NCBI GenBank assembly: GCA_026874595.1
Contig: CM049306.1
Coordinates: 30,309,519-30,373,518, forward strand
DNA: 64,000 nucleotides
Direction: 5' to 3'
From: Sipunculus nudus
Taxonomy: Eukaryota; Annelida; Sipuncula; Golfingiida; Sipunculidae
Positions 12,122-24,255 of this stretch are shown piece by piece (within the stretch, counting starts at the first letter, position 1; every line of letters starts with the position of its first letter). A program made the translations under genes and the position numbers. The notes under the pieces are model-generated. The model had not been told where the DNA came from, did no database searches, and saw only the letters and a list, made by a program, of their open reading frames with translations.

Positions 12122-12165
12122 TAGATTGTTGTTGGAAACGAGGGGCGTTAGTCCGGATAAAAAAA
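12122..12165 (+). pseudogene. Relic of the GH27 penultimate exon
   Basis: AGATTGTTGTTGGAAACG at 12123-12140 is identical to the acceptor and first codons of the GH27 exon at 3296-3313. Similarity continues through GTTAGTCCGGA against CTCAGTCCGGA, then ends in an A run. The frame is broken after VVGN. Only about 45 bp can be aligned. It is a fragment of a duplicated gene or exon on the same strand 8.8 kb downstream. Confidence 0.6.
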
Positions 12166-12291
12166 ATGAGTGAAGAGTGGAATAGAGTATCATGTTTATA
12201 CCCTTCCCTGTGTTTATTTTCTGCACGGCTAAGTACTTTACTGAAATAATACCACGTAAATTAGCATTGTTTGGAAACATAAAGAAGCAAC

Positions 12292-12293
<2 letters not shown>

Positions 12294-12337
<44 letters not shown>
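12294..12337. repeat. (CT)n microsatellite
   Basis: An uninterrupted CT dinucleotide run of about 44 bp, followed by a short poly-G run. Confidence 0.95.
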
Positions 12338-12340
<3 letters not shown>

Positions 12341-12594
12341 GACACGGGGGGGGGGGTATAGGGAATAAGCTCATCTGAACTTCGTTTCGGCGTTCTAAAA
12401 TTCAAATGTCATGATTCCAGAAAGGTCTATAAGGTTTATATCCACAAACGCATGATTAACAAATGTTCTTAGCACAGAAAAAGCATTCATATACATTTAA
12501 TTAGCCTTTGAAACAGTCTCATCAAACATTAGCATTTATGTACACTTCACTTCAAGTATACGTACGCTATCCGTGCCTAAAGATGTCCCAGAAC

Positions 12595-12779
12595 CAGTGC
12601 CGTCAAAATTAGTTCATAGTAAACTCATAAATGGAACCAAAGTCTATATTATTAATATATTTCATTTGCGATATATTAATTTTATTATAGCAGAGGAGGG
12701 GGGGGGGTGATTACATTGGCCACCCTCGTGACAAAAGGTGGAGGGGATATATACTCCTACCCCCTTATTGACGCCCCTG
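12595..12779. mobile_element. Short hAT-type MITE with perfect 8-bp target duplication
   Basis: The ends CAGTGCCGTCAA and TTGACGCCCCTG are inverted copies with one mismatch. The flanking octamer CCCAGAAC is perfectly duplicated at 12587-12594 and 12780-12787. At 185 bp it is an internally deleted relative of the element at 2237-2659 and shares its poly-G and GATATATAC.CC segments. Confidence 0.85.
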
Positions 12780-12844
12780 CCCAGAACACTGGGGTAAAAC
12801 GGTTTCGGTACCCGCGATCCCTAAACAATAGAGTCATACTCTCG

Positions 12845-15800
12845 AGTGGATAAAACAGATAGGGTAAAGTGGGTTATGCAAGATAATGCTTAATGTAATT
12901 GTAAAAACATACGCTTCTTTTGATAGATAGTTTATTAAAGATAAGGTAAATTATATAATAGTAAAACACGTTTTTCTGGGGTAAATAAACTTGGAAAAAG
13001 AATTGCATACTATAATGATGAAATATATATATTGTTCTTGGATAAAATAGGTTGTGCCAGATAAATTGTATTATGTAATGGTATAACATATACTTTTTTT
13101 AATACAGTTAACGAAAGATGAATTGCATAATTCCATGTCGATCATATACTTATCTTGGATAAAAATAGATTATAAGATACATTTCAAAATGGTAAAACAT
13201 ACCGTGCTCTTGATTAAATATGTATATATTGTTCTAGGATAAAATAGGTTGTGCCAGATAAATTGCATTATGTAATGGTAAATATATAAATTTTTATAAA
13301 CAGTCCATGAAAGATGAATCCCATAATTCAATGTCGATCATATACTAATCTTGGATAAAAATAGATTTATAGATATAGATATATTTCAAAATGGTAAAAC
13401 ATACCGTCCTCTTGGATAAAATATATCATGAAATAACGATTGCATTATGAAATGGTAAAATATAGATTGTTTTTAGGCAAAAAGAATTATGAATGATAAA
13501 TTGCATTTTGTAACGGTTAAACACATATACATACTATAAATAAGTAAAACCGATCATGGAAGATACACTACGTAATGTTATGGTAAACACATAATACTCA
13601 GCTCAGAGATTGGAAAAGATAAATTGCATGATGTAATAGTAAAACATTTACTATATTGGGCAAGATAGATTGTGAAAGATATAGTCCATCGTAAAATGTT
13701 TAAACACATATTGTTTGTTGTTAACTAATTTAGGAAATATAAATTGCGTTATGTAACAGTTAAACATATACTATCTCGGGCTAGATGGTGAAAGAAATAG
13801 TCCATCGTAAAATGTTTCAATATAATGTTTGTTGTAAACTAATTTAGGAAATATAAATTGCATAATGAAACCGTAAAACACTTAATCATGGGTAGACTAA
13901 ATTATGTAATGGTTTAACAGAAACTGTTTTGGATATTAGAGGTCAATAAAATACATTATGAAAGATAAATTGCATGATGTAATGATAATATTCTTGTAAA
14001 AAAGAGATTATGGAAGATAAATTGCATACTGTAAAAGTAAAACACATACGTTTCTTGGGAAAAAAGGATAATGAAACATAAATTACATAATATGATAGTA
14101 AAACACGGATTTCTCTTGGATAAGAGAGATTTTGGAAGATACAAATGTGATAATGCAAAATGTAATGATAAAACATATATTGCTCTCGGTTAAAAAAAGA
14201 CTTTAAAAGATAAAAGTAGATCATGTAATTTTAAAACATATTGGAACTGAGTAAAATAGATCATGAACGATGAATTACATTAAACACTTTTCTTGGATAA
14301 AAAAGATTATGAAATATGAATTGCACAAAGCAATGGAAAAACACGTACCGGTCTTGGGTAAAGTTACTTTTGAACGATCAATTACATAATGTATTAGTTA
14401 AACACACATTTCTCAAGAAAAAAATATTATGAAATACAAACTGCACAGTGTAATGATGAAACATACTGCTCTTGGTTAAAATATATTGTAAAAGCTAAAG
14501 TACATCATTAAGTGAAAAAAAAATGTTATGAGCGTGAGTAAAATAGATTACGAAACATAAATTCCATCATGTAACGGTAAAAAACATACCATTCTTGGAT
14601 GAAATGTGATACATGTGAAACAATGATATGGCAAATCACGTACTTATCTTGGATAAAACATATTTGGTCAGATATTTTACATAATGTTATAGTAACACAT
14701 AGCGTAATCACCCTCCATTTTGAAAGATAAAATGCATTACGTAATCCTAAAATATATATTGAACTTGCTTAAAATTAAATTATGAAAGATGACTTGCTTA
14801 ATGCAATGGTAAAACAAATACACACTTACTGTTATCTTATGGAAGATGTACCACGTAACCTGATTGTAAACAAATACTTATCTTAGATAAGTATTGTTAC
14901 CTTTGATATATATACACTTCGATAACCTTAACTGCACCATGTTATAGTAAATCAAACTAATTTTTGATATTACAGATCAATTAATTTCATTATTAAAGAT
15001 ATGCTTATTGCAACAGTTGAACACATATTATTCTTGGATTAAATAGATTATGAAATATTGATTGCAAAATTTTATAATAAAATTCATGTTGCTGCTTTTG
15101 GATATATAGATTGTAAAAGATGAAGTACATTCTTAATGGTAATACACGTACTGGTCTTGGGTAAAATAGATTATTAAACGTAAATTACATAATGTAATAG
15201 AAAAACATATACCTCTTCTGGATAAAATAGATTATGAAATATAAATTGAAAAATGTAATGGTAAAACATACTGTTCTTTGTTTAATACAGTGTAAAAGAT
15301 ACTTCACATTATGTGCCATTAAAACACATACTACTCATGGATAAAATAGATTATGAAATATTAATTGCAAATCTTATGATAAACCTCATGCTGCTGTTCT
15401 TGGATAAATAGATTGTAAAAAATAAAGTACATAGTTTAATTGTAATACAAGTACTGGTGTTGGGTAAAATAGATTATGAAACGTAAATTTCATTATGTAT
15501 TAGTAAAACACATACTACTCCTGGATAAAATAATTAATGAAATATTAACTGAAAAATGTGATGGTAATAAATACTTTTCTTGATTAAAATACAGGGTAAA
15601 ATATACTTCATATCTGTCGGTAAAAACAAGCTCTCCATGGGTTTAATAAAGGTTATGAAATATAGATTGCAAAATCGTATGAAAAAAACTGCTCCTTCTC
15701 CTGGATAAATAGATTAAAATAGATGAAGTACATAATTTTATGATAAAACAAGTACTGGTCTCGGGTTAAATAGATTATGAAACGTAAATTCCATTATATA

Positions 15801-16130
15801 ATAGTAAAACACATACTACTCGGTTAAAATAATAAAAGAAATATAAATTGAAAAATGTAATGGTAAATCTTTCTGTTCTTGGTTAAAATAGTGTAAAATA
15901 TACTTTATATAATATGTTGGTGAAACACATACTCTGCATGAGTTAAATATAGACTGTGAAATATAAATTACTTAATGTAACGATAAAACACACACATTTC
16001 TTGTGTGGAATAGATTATGAAAGATACAGTCGCATAATATTATGTTGAAGATAAAATTAAAATTCAATGAAAATTCAATAACTATGAAAGGTAAAGTTCG
16101 TTATATTTAGCTTAAGACATACTCTTCTTA
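12845..16130. repeat. 60-bp satellite array 1
   Basis: About 3.3 kb of degenerate head-to-tail units of about 58-62 bp. An approximate unit is AAACACATACTGTTCTTGGA, then TAAAATAGATTATGAAAGAT, then AAATTGCATAATGTAATGGT. Neighbouring units differ at many positions. The frame-multiple period produces long minus-strand pseudo-ORFs (LFYPR.....YIMQFIFHN). The array abuts the 3' side of receptor copy 1. A homologous shorter array sits at 31690-33060 beside copy 2. Confidence 0.85.
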
Positions 16131-16923
16131 TGAGGTAGAAAACAGTCTTCAAAAATTAAGAAACGGATGTGTACGCAGAATTTTTGGTTAGCTCTCCGGG
16201 AATGAAAAAGAATCATGTTTAATCCATAGATTATATTCCGGCTGAAACTTTGTTTGTACAATTCATCTATAAATAATCCAGCTTGATATTCACCATGCCC
16301 TGTAGTTTCACTTGATTAAGTAGTGATAATGTGCTCTTAGGACCGCATATCACCGAAAACACCATATTTTTATCAAGGCCGTTTTTCGGAATTGTTTAGG
16401 TTGTTAATTAACTCTAATAGCCTCCAAAACAATATATTTTATTAACATTCAGTGCGAGACACCGACACGCATACCAAGGGGAAAAAATAATACTGCAGAC
16501 GTATCGGGAACCGCATGAATATTGTATAACTGTTGTTATTTCTTTATTTCCTAAACTTTTTGATTGTTTGAGAGACCGACAACATGAACTGAGTAAAATA
16601 ATCTGATAGATCAAACGGTGATAATAATATCGTGATTCAATTTAAGCAGCCAATCTGCATTGCCGCTTGTTGTTCGTTGTTTCAGTGTGCACAAGCAGAA
16701 CACTGCACCTATCGTCATTCTCCGATAATCAAAATCTAGGACAAACAACAGGGAGAGACAGGTTAAAATATTATAATGATCAAGCTGGCTGGCTTAAATC
16801 TGGTGTAAGGATTGATAAAATCACTCGTTGAGACAAGGAGTCCCTGTAACCATAACTATACAGGCACCAAAACAAATATATACACGAAGAAACACTCGCT
16901 AAAACACAACTTCCTTGCTTTAT
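16131..16923 (-). other. 3' flank of receptor copy 1
   Basis: Non-coding on both strands. It matches 33060-33752 plus 35470-35595 at high identity, interrupted there by a 1.7-kb insertion, so it belongs to the segmental duplication. A minus-strand polyadenylation site was not pinned down. Confidence 0.6.
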
Positions 16924-19464
16924 TCAGAGCCTAGTTGTTTCAAACTTCCCTTGGCTAGTGACACTGGAAGACCCTGTCTGATGACTAGGAGCTGAGGATC
17001 GTGACATACCCTTCTTCCTCTTCCAAGCCTCACTTATGGCATCTCGTATCTTTGAAGAACACAGAGAACCAATTGCCAACAAGAACCCTTGCGATGCGTT
17101 TAGAATCACGAATATGAAATCCAGCGCTTCCGATTTTGCCATTTCCGCAATGATCCCTAAACACCAAGTGATACCCATCAGTATAAAGAGTTTCAAGTAG
17201 AGGGACGCGTTGTGCCCAGTTCCTCTGTGAACCGCATTGATCTGAGGCTTGTGTCTACATAGAATTATCACTGAGAGAATAAACATCACAATGTTAAGAA
17301 GAATAGCCAAGGACACGGGAACCACAAAAAAGACCATGAGAGCGTACTTCTGGTTGAACCAACAAAATGTCTGACCGTACTGGGGCCGAAAACGTTCATC
17401 TGGTGAGGTGTGGTTAGCCGCAACAGATATAATCACTACAATAGATGGGGACAACCACGCGAAAAGTGAACGATACAAAAACGCTTTGTTTCCATAGTCC
17501 ATGGTTGAACACCTGGAAGTCCGATACAACAAACACATGATGTCAGTGGACAGGACTGACATCCATGCGAACATAGCGAGGAAAGCCCAGTGCATGAACA
17601 CGCCCATAATATAACAACCCGCCCGAAACCTGCCAGATATAAACAAAGGGATTACACTATTGATTAGAAAGCTAAATAGTGCCAGGAGCACAGAGAGGGC
17701 TAAACTTGTCTGGATACGTCCCACTGGGTTTTGTAATTCTTTCAACAGGAAGTGGAAAATAATGCGCACGCACAAAGCACCTACAGAGAGCAAGATCAGA
17801 ATCGAAGTGAGCCAATGTAGCGGGGTTAATTTTAGCTCTGTAGCCTGTTCATGCTCATTAATACATATATAAATTGAATCGTTTACGACATGAATATCCT
17901 GCAGGTTGATAATCTTTTCTGTATCTTTTACTATCAAAGTCCCATTTCTCAACCTTTGTATCTCAGATGAATCGAACATGAAAAAGGTACAATGTCGAGG
18001 GTTAGGTTTTGATATCAAGTTGTCATATTCGGAACTGTTTGCATCAAATTGATGAACAATTTCAACCGTGTCTTTTTGTGTGACGTTGAATGTTACGTAC
18101 ATGACCAGACGGAAATGGCCTTGAGATGCGAAGTTTTTAAGTGTAGAATTGATAAAATGGTACATGACTTTAAGTGTGTTCTCTTTATCCCAAACGTTAA
18201 CATCTCCGTCATTCCACCAGAGCCAAATTCCAATGGAGAAATAAGTTTTTGTGTTATTCTTTACTGTAAAGGCAACCTGATGACCCGTGAAAATATTAAC
18301 GATTACTTTGAAATTTTTAATGAGCAGATTCTGAATTTCAAATGGAGAACTTTTAGGATTGTTTTCCGCCGGTATTGATGCATTGTAGCTTAATATTATA
18401 ATTTCACGGCATTTGGAGTGAATGTAGGAAAATCCATCCTGGCAGGATGTTCTTTCTGAATGCTTGAACTTTTCGGAATTCTTTAGCTTTAACCCGTCTC
18501 TTGGATCAACATCAAATAAAACACTGAAAGAGAGACGCCCGCTTAATAAACGTGGTGGAAATTTTTCCTCGATCCCACAATAGAACTGTTTGTCTGTGTT
18601 TTCATAGCAAATGGCACAATAAGGATTCATAAAGTTAAGTGATTCACCCAAGCGAGGAGAATAACTATTCACATAATTGGTTTTCGATGTTTCACACATT
18701 TCCCTTAATATAACGTTTCTACAATTATATGGACACATTGGTGGTTTTACAGGACGTCCTAAATCATTAGGATTGATATCATGACATAATCTTAAAGAAC
18801 GGTCGCTATACAGGATTTCAAATTTACACTCTGGTGTGGAGAATGTTTTAGTTCCGAAAAGTTCCTGAACCACCTTTTGTTTTCCCTCTTCGGTGAAAAC
18901 TCCAAAACTGCTTACATGCCTTTCATCTAGGAATATAGGTAGCCTGTGACAGGTAATGTCTACCGACCAAGGGGTGGCGTTTGATGTGCTAACACCGTTA
19001 CATGAAGCACACTTTAGGTTAATATAGTTCAGACCAGTCATCTCGTCGTAAACTGGAATGAAACTGTTGAGATTTTCTGACGAATATTTGCAAACACTTT
19101 CCTCCCCATGGCACGAAGCTATTAGGAAGGCATGTATTCTTCCCTTTACACCACCTGTTTTAAGCTCGACGCATTTTAGGCGGTCACTTAAACCATATTC
19201 AAGTGATGCTTTCAATCGTTCATATTTGTACATCTCTTCTGGACATTCCTTTTCAAAATCATAACAACAGGTCTCGTAGACATGACAAAGGTGATCACAG
19301 GAGCACCCTCCTGATGGCAGCCGGACCTCACCGCAGACTCCTCTACAGCTGAAACAGTTAGTAACCGTCAGATTACTTACCCCCTCTTGATCACATGGTG
19401 GGACAGACGAAAATAGTCTAGGAAGGAATATAGCGAAAACTGTGCTCAAGTAAAAACGAATCAT
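16924..19464 (-). CDS. Intronless 7TM receptor with somatomedin-B-like module (copy 1, intact)
   Basis: A single open frame of 846 codons. Residues 1-20 form a signal peptide (start MIRFYLSTVFAIFLP). Residues 37-74 form a somatomedin-B-like Cys knot: C37, C40, C44, C54, C56, C60, C66, C67, C74 in the order CxxC...CxCDxxC....CC......C. A Cys-rich ectodomain with many N-glycosylation sequons follows to about 545. Seven hydrophobic helices lie near 548-572, 582-607, 616-640, 662-684, 708-735, 754-774 and 781-802, with LQNPVGRIQTSLALS before TM2 and the C617/C701 pair expected of family B GPCRs. The tail is short and Ser-rich (RSSAPSHQTGSSSV). No canonical GPS cleavage triad is seen, so it looks closer to Methuselah-like/secretin-type receptors than to self-cleaving adhesion GPCRs. 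The ligand is unknown. The start is the first ATG before the signal peptide, conserved in copy 2. The single exon suggests retroposition in its past. Confidence 0.88.
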   Translation of the reverse strand: MIRFYLSTVFAIFLPRLFSSVPPCDQEGVSNLTVTNCFSCRGVCGEVRLPSGGCSCDHLCHVYETCCYDFEKECPEEMYKYERLKASLEYGLSDRLKCVELKTGGVKGRIHAFLIASCHGEESVCKYSSENLNSFIPVYDEMTGLNYINLKCASCNGVSTSNATPWSVDITCHRLPIFLDERHVSSFGVFTEEGKQKVVQELFGTKTFSTPECKFEILYSDRSLRLCHDINPNDLGRPVKPPMCPYNCRNVILREMCETSKTNYVNSYSPRLGESLNFMNPYCAICYENTDKQFYCGIEEKFPPRLLSGRLSFSVLFDVDPRDGLKLKNSEKFKHSERTSCQDGFSYIHSKCREIIILSYNASIPAENNPKSSPFEIQNLLIKNFKVIVNIFTGHQVAFTVKNNTKTYFSIGIWLWWNDGDVNVWDKENTLKVMYHFINSTLKNFASQGHFRLVMYVTFNVTQKDTVEIVHQFDANSSEYDNLISKPNPRHCTFFMFDSSEIQRLRNGTLIVKDTEKIINLQDIHVVNDSIYICINEHEQATELKLTPLHWLTSILILLSVGALCVRIIFHFLLKELQNPVGRIQTSLALSVLLALFSFLINSVIPLFISGRFRAGCYIMGVFMHWAFLAMFAWMSVLSTDIMCLLYRTSRCSTMDYGNKAFLYRSLFAWLSPSIVVIISVAANHTSPDERFRPQYGQTFCWFNQKYALMVFFVVPVSLAILLNIVMFILSVIILCRHKPQINAVHRGTGHNASLYLKLFILMGITWCLGIIAEMAKSEALDFIFVILNASQGFLLAIGSLCSSKIRDAISEAWKRKKGMSRSSAPSHQTGSSSVTSQGKFETTRL

Positions 19465-19984
19465 GGTCGTAACACGTTTACAGTTCTGTTATGATTTCAT
19501 CTGGCTGCTCATGTGCTATGACAACGTCCTTTCTGTCCTGCGACAATATCCGTGCACTGGTTAAAATTCCACGACTACAGACTTTCGAACCACACCAGCT
19601 GAGTAATAAAGAGTTCACATTAGTACCTATAACTATTTGTACAATCCATGTTAAATAAACAAGGTAATATTTATAATGTGTCCTGTGATGACGTCCTAGA
19701 GACTGTTGATGTCCTATGGTCATTTATTTGGAATACTTATGTCCTTTGATAAATGCACTGAGCTACTTATGTCCTGCGATAACTCACTAAGACTGCCTAT
19801 GGTGTGTAAAAAAATCTACTGGGACTGCCGATTCCCTGTGATAACTTCTTGGAACTGCTAATCTCCTGTGATTATGTACTGGGAATATGGTTTGTCCTGT
19901 AATACATTCCTTGGAACACCGATGCCCTGTGATAACTTCTTTAGTCTCTTATTATCTGTGTGACAGAATAGAATAAAACATTAA
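19465..19984 (-). promoter_or_regulatory. 5' flank of receptor copy 1 with minisatellite
   Basis: This is the region upstream of the start codon on the minus strand. From about 19675 to 19955 it is built of some seven degenerate repeats around TGTCCTGTGATAACTTCTTG and GGGACTGCCGAT, period about 40-50 bp. The same motif lies upstream of copy 2 (about 38265-38415) with fewer units. No TATA box was identified with confidence. Confidence 0.5.
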
Positions 19985-20900
19985 CTAAGAAGCACGTCTG
20001 CTCGCTGCGCTGCGTGTCACTTTGCTGCAGTCTTGCAGCGCTGACATATATAGTAAACAATACAAGCGCTGCAGCCTCTGGCGGGGAGAGTCTATACTAT
20101 CTAAGTTTGTACGGATCCGTACAGACCCACAGACACGTGTATGCCTTGTGAAGCGTGAGGACACCAAACAAACCCCACATATTATAATTGTTACAGATGC
20201 TTAGACTCCGTTGGGACCAAAACTTTTGCTGGATGATCAGCATTAATAAAGTATGGGCACTTTCTCTGGATCAAGTCAGATATTACATCGTCTCCGTCTG
20301 GCCGATGGCGCTTTCCGGTTGGAACAACCAATAGGAATTTAGCATCATTGACAACAAGCGATGTATGATGGGAAGGATGCTTATGAAAATATGGTCTATC
20401 CTAGTGCGCGGCACTGGCATTCCTGGGAAAAGCCCCCCTGAATTCATCTTTTGCATAGATTGCCCACCTAATTTGCATAGGATTCCTTTTCCGGTGGTGT
20501 CCAGTTGGCATGCAACATCTGAACCCCGGCAGTTCAAAGGATAAAAAAACATTTACAGGCGCACATAAAGGTGATATATCGATTTAATTTGATACATAAA
20601 AAGTTTATTTCTATATATAAATACAAGATTGTTTCTCTATCGCACAACAAGCAGTGGTAATTCATGTTACAGGTCCTTCCGTGAACGGCAGGGTGAACTC
20701 TCACCGCCAGACGGTCGGACTCCGTATCACAGATAAATGGAGTCCGTACGTGGCGGACTACGTGTCACCAAGTGGTCTGGTGATCCTATTCAAGTAACCT
20801 CCCCAGCCGTACCCGCCTCGTCATGTGACACTCCTGCCTGGTCATGTGACATTACCCCGTTAACTGCTGCATAAACACAGACACGTTGCCCCCTCCCCAC
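19985..20900. mobile_element. Insertion in the 5' flank of receptor copy 1, with dispersed repeat copy 2
   Basis: About 0.9 kb is present here but missing from the equivalent place in copy 2 (after about 38420). The segment 20142-20430 matches 3670-3960 in the same orientation. A perfect hairpin GGACTCC..GGAGTCC lies at 20717-20745. The ends were not resolved. Confidence 0.5.
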
Positions 20901-21780
20901 CGTCATTAACAAAGGATTAATATCCTATCAGTCCACCATGTTAACAATGACTCTGATGGGATCAGACAAAGCGGTACATTTCCCTTACTTACCAACAGAC
21001 CGTCAATTACCTTACTATATTCGTGACATGTTGCCGTCTACTTCAAAAGTTTCGTGACGCATAAATACGTAAATATTAGGGCTTTACCCATTTAATGAAC
21101 AGACGGTGCATGGTACGTGTACGCGGGATTCTGATCCAATTTCGCATAAAGGTTATGGATACAAATATGATATGAAGAGAAAATAATGTTATTACTAGTT
21201 AGTCATTCATTACACGATAATCTTCGCTGCCTTTAGTGTACATTTGCAATTTTGCCACCATGATTTTTGGTGAATAAGTCGAGCTGTTCTTCAATTATAT
21301 AGTTTTATATTTGCTTCATTTGATGCACACACAATTATGATAATATGTGCGGATAGCAATTTCAAACGCAACATAAATTATTCACCATGAACTAATGCCT
21401 AGAAAAGCCCCTTTTACCTTTCTGGTCCTTAAATCATTTAGGGAAAAACATTTCAATAATAAATCGATATGTAGGGCAGCCTGTTGATTCGTAATGCCCT
21501 TGGGAACCTGCACTACCCCCGACTGTCCCAACAAAACACGGTGTAACCGTACCAGTACCTCGTTCATCTGCGATTCTCTTGTATGTATAGCTTTTGAACT
21601 CGTACTGTACATTCCTCCGATCAACCAAACACCTTAAATACATATTCCACTACCTTTTCCATACTTTAATTATCGGTTTTTGTAACCTGCACTAACGTTT
21701 AGTTTTTCTAGTACTTAAGCACATGTCATTCGACTGGCATCAAATTTATTAATATTCTGTATAATTTCATGTAATAGCCT
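20900..21780. other. Distal upstream part of the receptor duplication
   Basis: Non-coding sequence homologous to 38490-39260. Shared landmarks are GTGACGCATAAATACGTAA, ACCATGAACnAATG..TAGAAAAGCC and AGCATCAAATT-like phrases near 21740 and 39220. Two overlapping minus-strand ORFs (21382-21643) are not clearly conserved as protein in the other copy. Confidence 0.55.
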
Positions 21781-22040
21781 TAAAAACATAAAAGCACTGC
21801 TCTCGGTTATGATAAATTTTAGATATCATTTTACAAAATATAACAGATATTAATCATGGGTAAGATAAATTACATACTGACATTGTACAATACCCACTAT
21901 TTTCGGATAGAACACTTTCGGGCAAAGTGTAAAAACAAACCTTCCCAGTCAAGGAGGATGTAGTCTGGTCGCCACTGGACTCAACCTTGTTTTATGGTCT
22001 TAATTTTTTTTTCTTTAATGATTTTGTTTGCCCACATATC

Positions 22041-22442
22041 AACCCACCTAAACCTATCAACATTCTAATATAAAATCAGAAAACCGCCGAAGAAATTTTC
22101 AAAACTAAAATCCAGACCAATCAACAAGAAATAAAAAAGGCCAAAAATACCCCGACCATCAACCAAACACCGGATCAGCGCTGCTGATCCTAATTAGCGC
22201 CCCCTCACCACTTGGAGCAAATAACCAAAACAGCTGAAGGCCCTACTTTGAACATCGATATAATTAAAAATACCTAAAATTACAAACTACAACCCACCTA
22301 AACCTACCAACATACTAACTTAATACCCAAAAATTGCCCAAGAAACTACCAAAACTAAAATCCCGATTAATTAACAAAAAATAAAAAAGGCAAAAAATAC
22401 CTCGATCATCAACCAACCATCGGATCAACGCTGCAAAGAAAT
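22041..22442 (+). repeat. Two 250-bp tandem units in the LINE 5' untranslated region
   Basis: AACCCACCTAAACCTA begins at 22041 and again at 22291. Each is followed by the same order of motifs (AAACTACCAAAACTAAAATC-like, AATAAAAAAGGC, ATCAACCAA.C..CGGATCA.CGCTGC). Tandem promoter-like monomers upstream of ORF1 are known in several LINE lineages; a promoter role here is inferred. Confidence 0.75.
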
Positions 22443-22537
22443 CAAATAAGGACCACGCCCCCCTACTCCCTCATTGGATAAGCATCCCAAAACCACAAAT
22501 CCAAATAAGCGCCCCCCCCCAACACATAGACTAACTA

Positions 22538-24228
22538 TTGGACCCTAATTACCGCCACCCCCCCCCCCCCCCACCCCCACCCCCTAGACACACAATGATA
22601 ATGAAAACAAGAAGGACAGTTAAGGCCTCCAGACCCAAAAACAAAAAAGCAAACCATACCAATGAACTAGACAGATACATGGCATGGGTCACAACCCTGA
22701 TGACGGTCCTCTCAACCAAGTTCCCCGAAGCCATCCAGGAAACAGTATCACTGGCTGGCCCAAATCCCTTCAGGGAAACTACCCAATCAGGAGACCCCTT
22801 CCAGACCCCTGTCACTAAACTAACCACCAAACCCAGGACACTCCAACTAGAGAGTAAACAAACACCCAAAAAAAGAACCAAAGAAAACTCGCCACTACAA
22901 CAAACTCAAGAAAAACGAACTAAACAAAACACCGCCAAAGAGACTTCCCCCCGCCCAGTCCAAGCCACAGGAAACCCCCCACAAACCACCACCATACCCA
23001 TTTCATATGCAAAAATTGTCCAGTCACAAGTTAAGCCAAAACCGATCACTCCAAAATCTACTGAAAACAAAGAAACAAAGAAAGAGAAGAAACATGGAAA
23101 ACCATTCTCAGTCACTGGAATAGACCCCTACATAGCACAAGATGAAATCAAAGTAGCTGAAATCATTAGAAAAATCCACCCAAAACACACCATCTCCCAT
23201 ACCAGTTACAACCACTACAAAGGCATCCTAACATTCTGGTTTAAACTGATGAAGACATCACAAAAATCAAAGACCTTGAAAAAATGAGAGCAGTACCCCA
23301 ACTCCAAAATGTAAAATTAGTCAATCCAAAACCAGCACCCCCCCCCCCCCCCCCAAGCCTCAACATCCCTAATATTGAACAAAATCTCCCCAAGCTTCAG
23401 TGAAGAAAGGATCCTACAAGCCACAGAATCCATAGGTGTATGTAAAGCCATCAGATTTCAAAACAAACAAGGACAAACATGGACAGTCATACTAGATTTT
23501 AACACCCCAGAACAGTGCGCCCTAGCGGCAAAAAAAGAAAATATCCATGTAGGGTTCAGAACATACAAACTGTCAGAATTCAAAGAAAGACCTGAAGTCA
23601 AACAGTGTTTCCAGTGCCAGAAATTTGGACACAGGGCCACTGAATGCAAATCTATGCCCATATGTAATAAATGCGGTGAAAAATGACACAACCACAGCAG
23701 AGAAAACCCATGCGAAAAACCAACAAAATGCTCAAACTGCAAAAGCACTGAGCATGGATCACGATACAAAGGGTGCCCAAAAAAGAAAATCTACCAAAAC
23801 ATAACACAAAATAAAACTAAAAACAAACAAACCACAGACCAAAAACAAACCAACCTCCCAAACCCATCCCCCAACTTATGCAAATAGAAGTAACACAACA
23901 CAAACACACAGTGCCCAAACAGAAACAAAATAAGATACTCCTCCTACCCACCCCCCAAACAAAATCTAACCCAGCCCCAAAACCCAGCACCAGTCAAATC
24001 CCAATCAGAGGAACAAAAAACACCAGCATCCCAACAGTACAAAACAAACCAACAGAATAAACCAAAAAACAACCTCCAACAAAACAAAACCCAGCATAGC
24101 AACAGTTTCAGCAGTAGCATGCGAAACTACAAAAAACCTGATGGCAAAACTAAAAATAAACCTGTCAACTGCTGAAGTCAGAGACTTCCTCATACATAAA
24201 ACAGGACACAAAACGCATCAACTGTAAA
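22538..24228 (+). pseudogene. LINE ORF1 (gag-like, CCHC zinc knuckles), broken
   Basis: ORF1 supplies the RNA-binding protein of the retrotransposition particle. A Lys/Thr/Pro-rich N-terminus runs in one frame to a TGA at 23285. A one-base loss near 23245 moves the readable sequence to another frame, and the C run at 23339-23354 brings it back. Zinc knuckles follow: CFQCQKFGHRATEC (C-x2-C-x4-H-x4-C), CNKCGEK, and CSNCKSTEH......GC. The second knuckle is interrupted by a TGA at 23684 where Trp would be plausible. Further stops follow. An ATG at 22600 is the likeliest ancestral start. Confidence 0.75.
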
Positions 24229-24255
24229 TTCAACCCAAATCAACCACAGAACAAC

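Noticed and set aside
12874-14711. Several minus-strand ORFs of 60-93 codons rich in Tyr, Phe, His and Ile (also 31996-32766)
   Set aside because: They follow the 60-bp satellite, whose period is a multiple of three; open frames arise from the repeat and not from selection.
20690-20760. tRNA-like hairpins (GGACTCC..GGAGTCC)
   Set aside because: A single 7-bp stem without cloverleaf, anticodon or A/B boxes in the right place.
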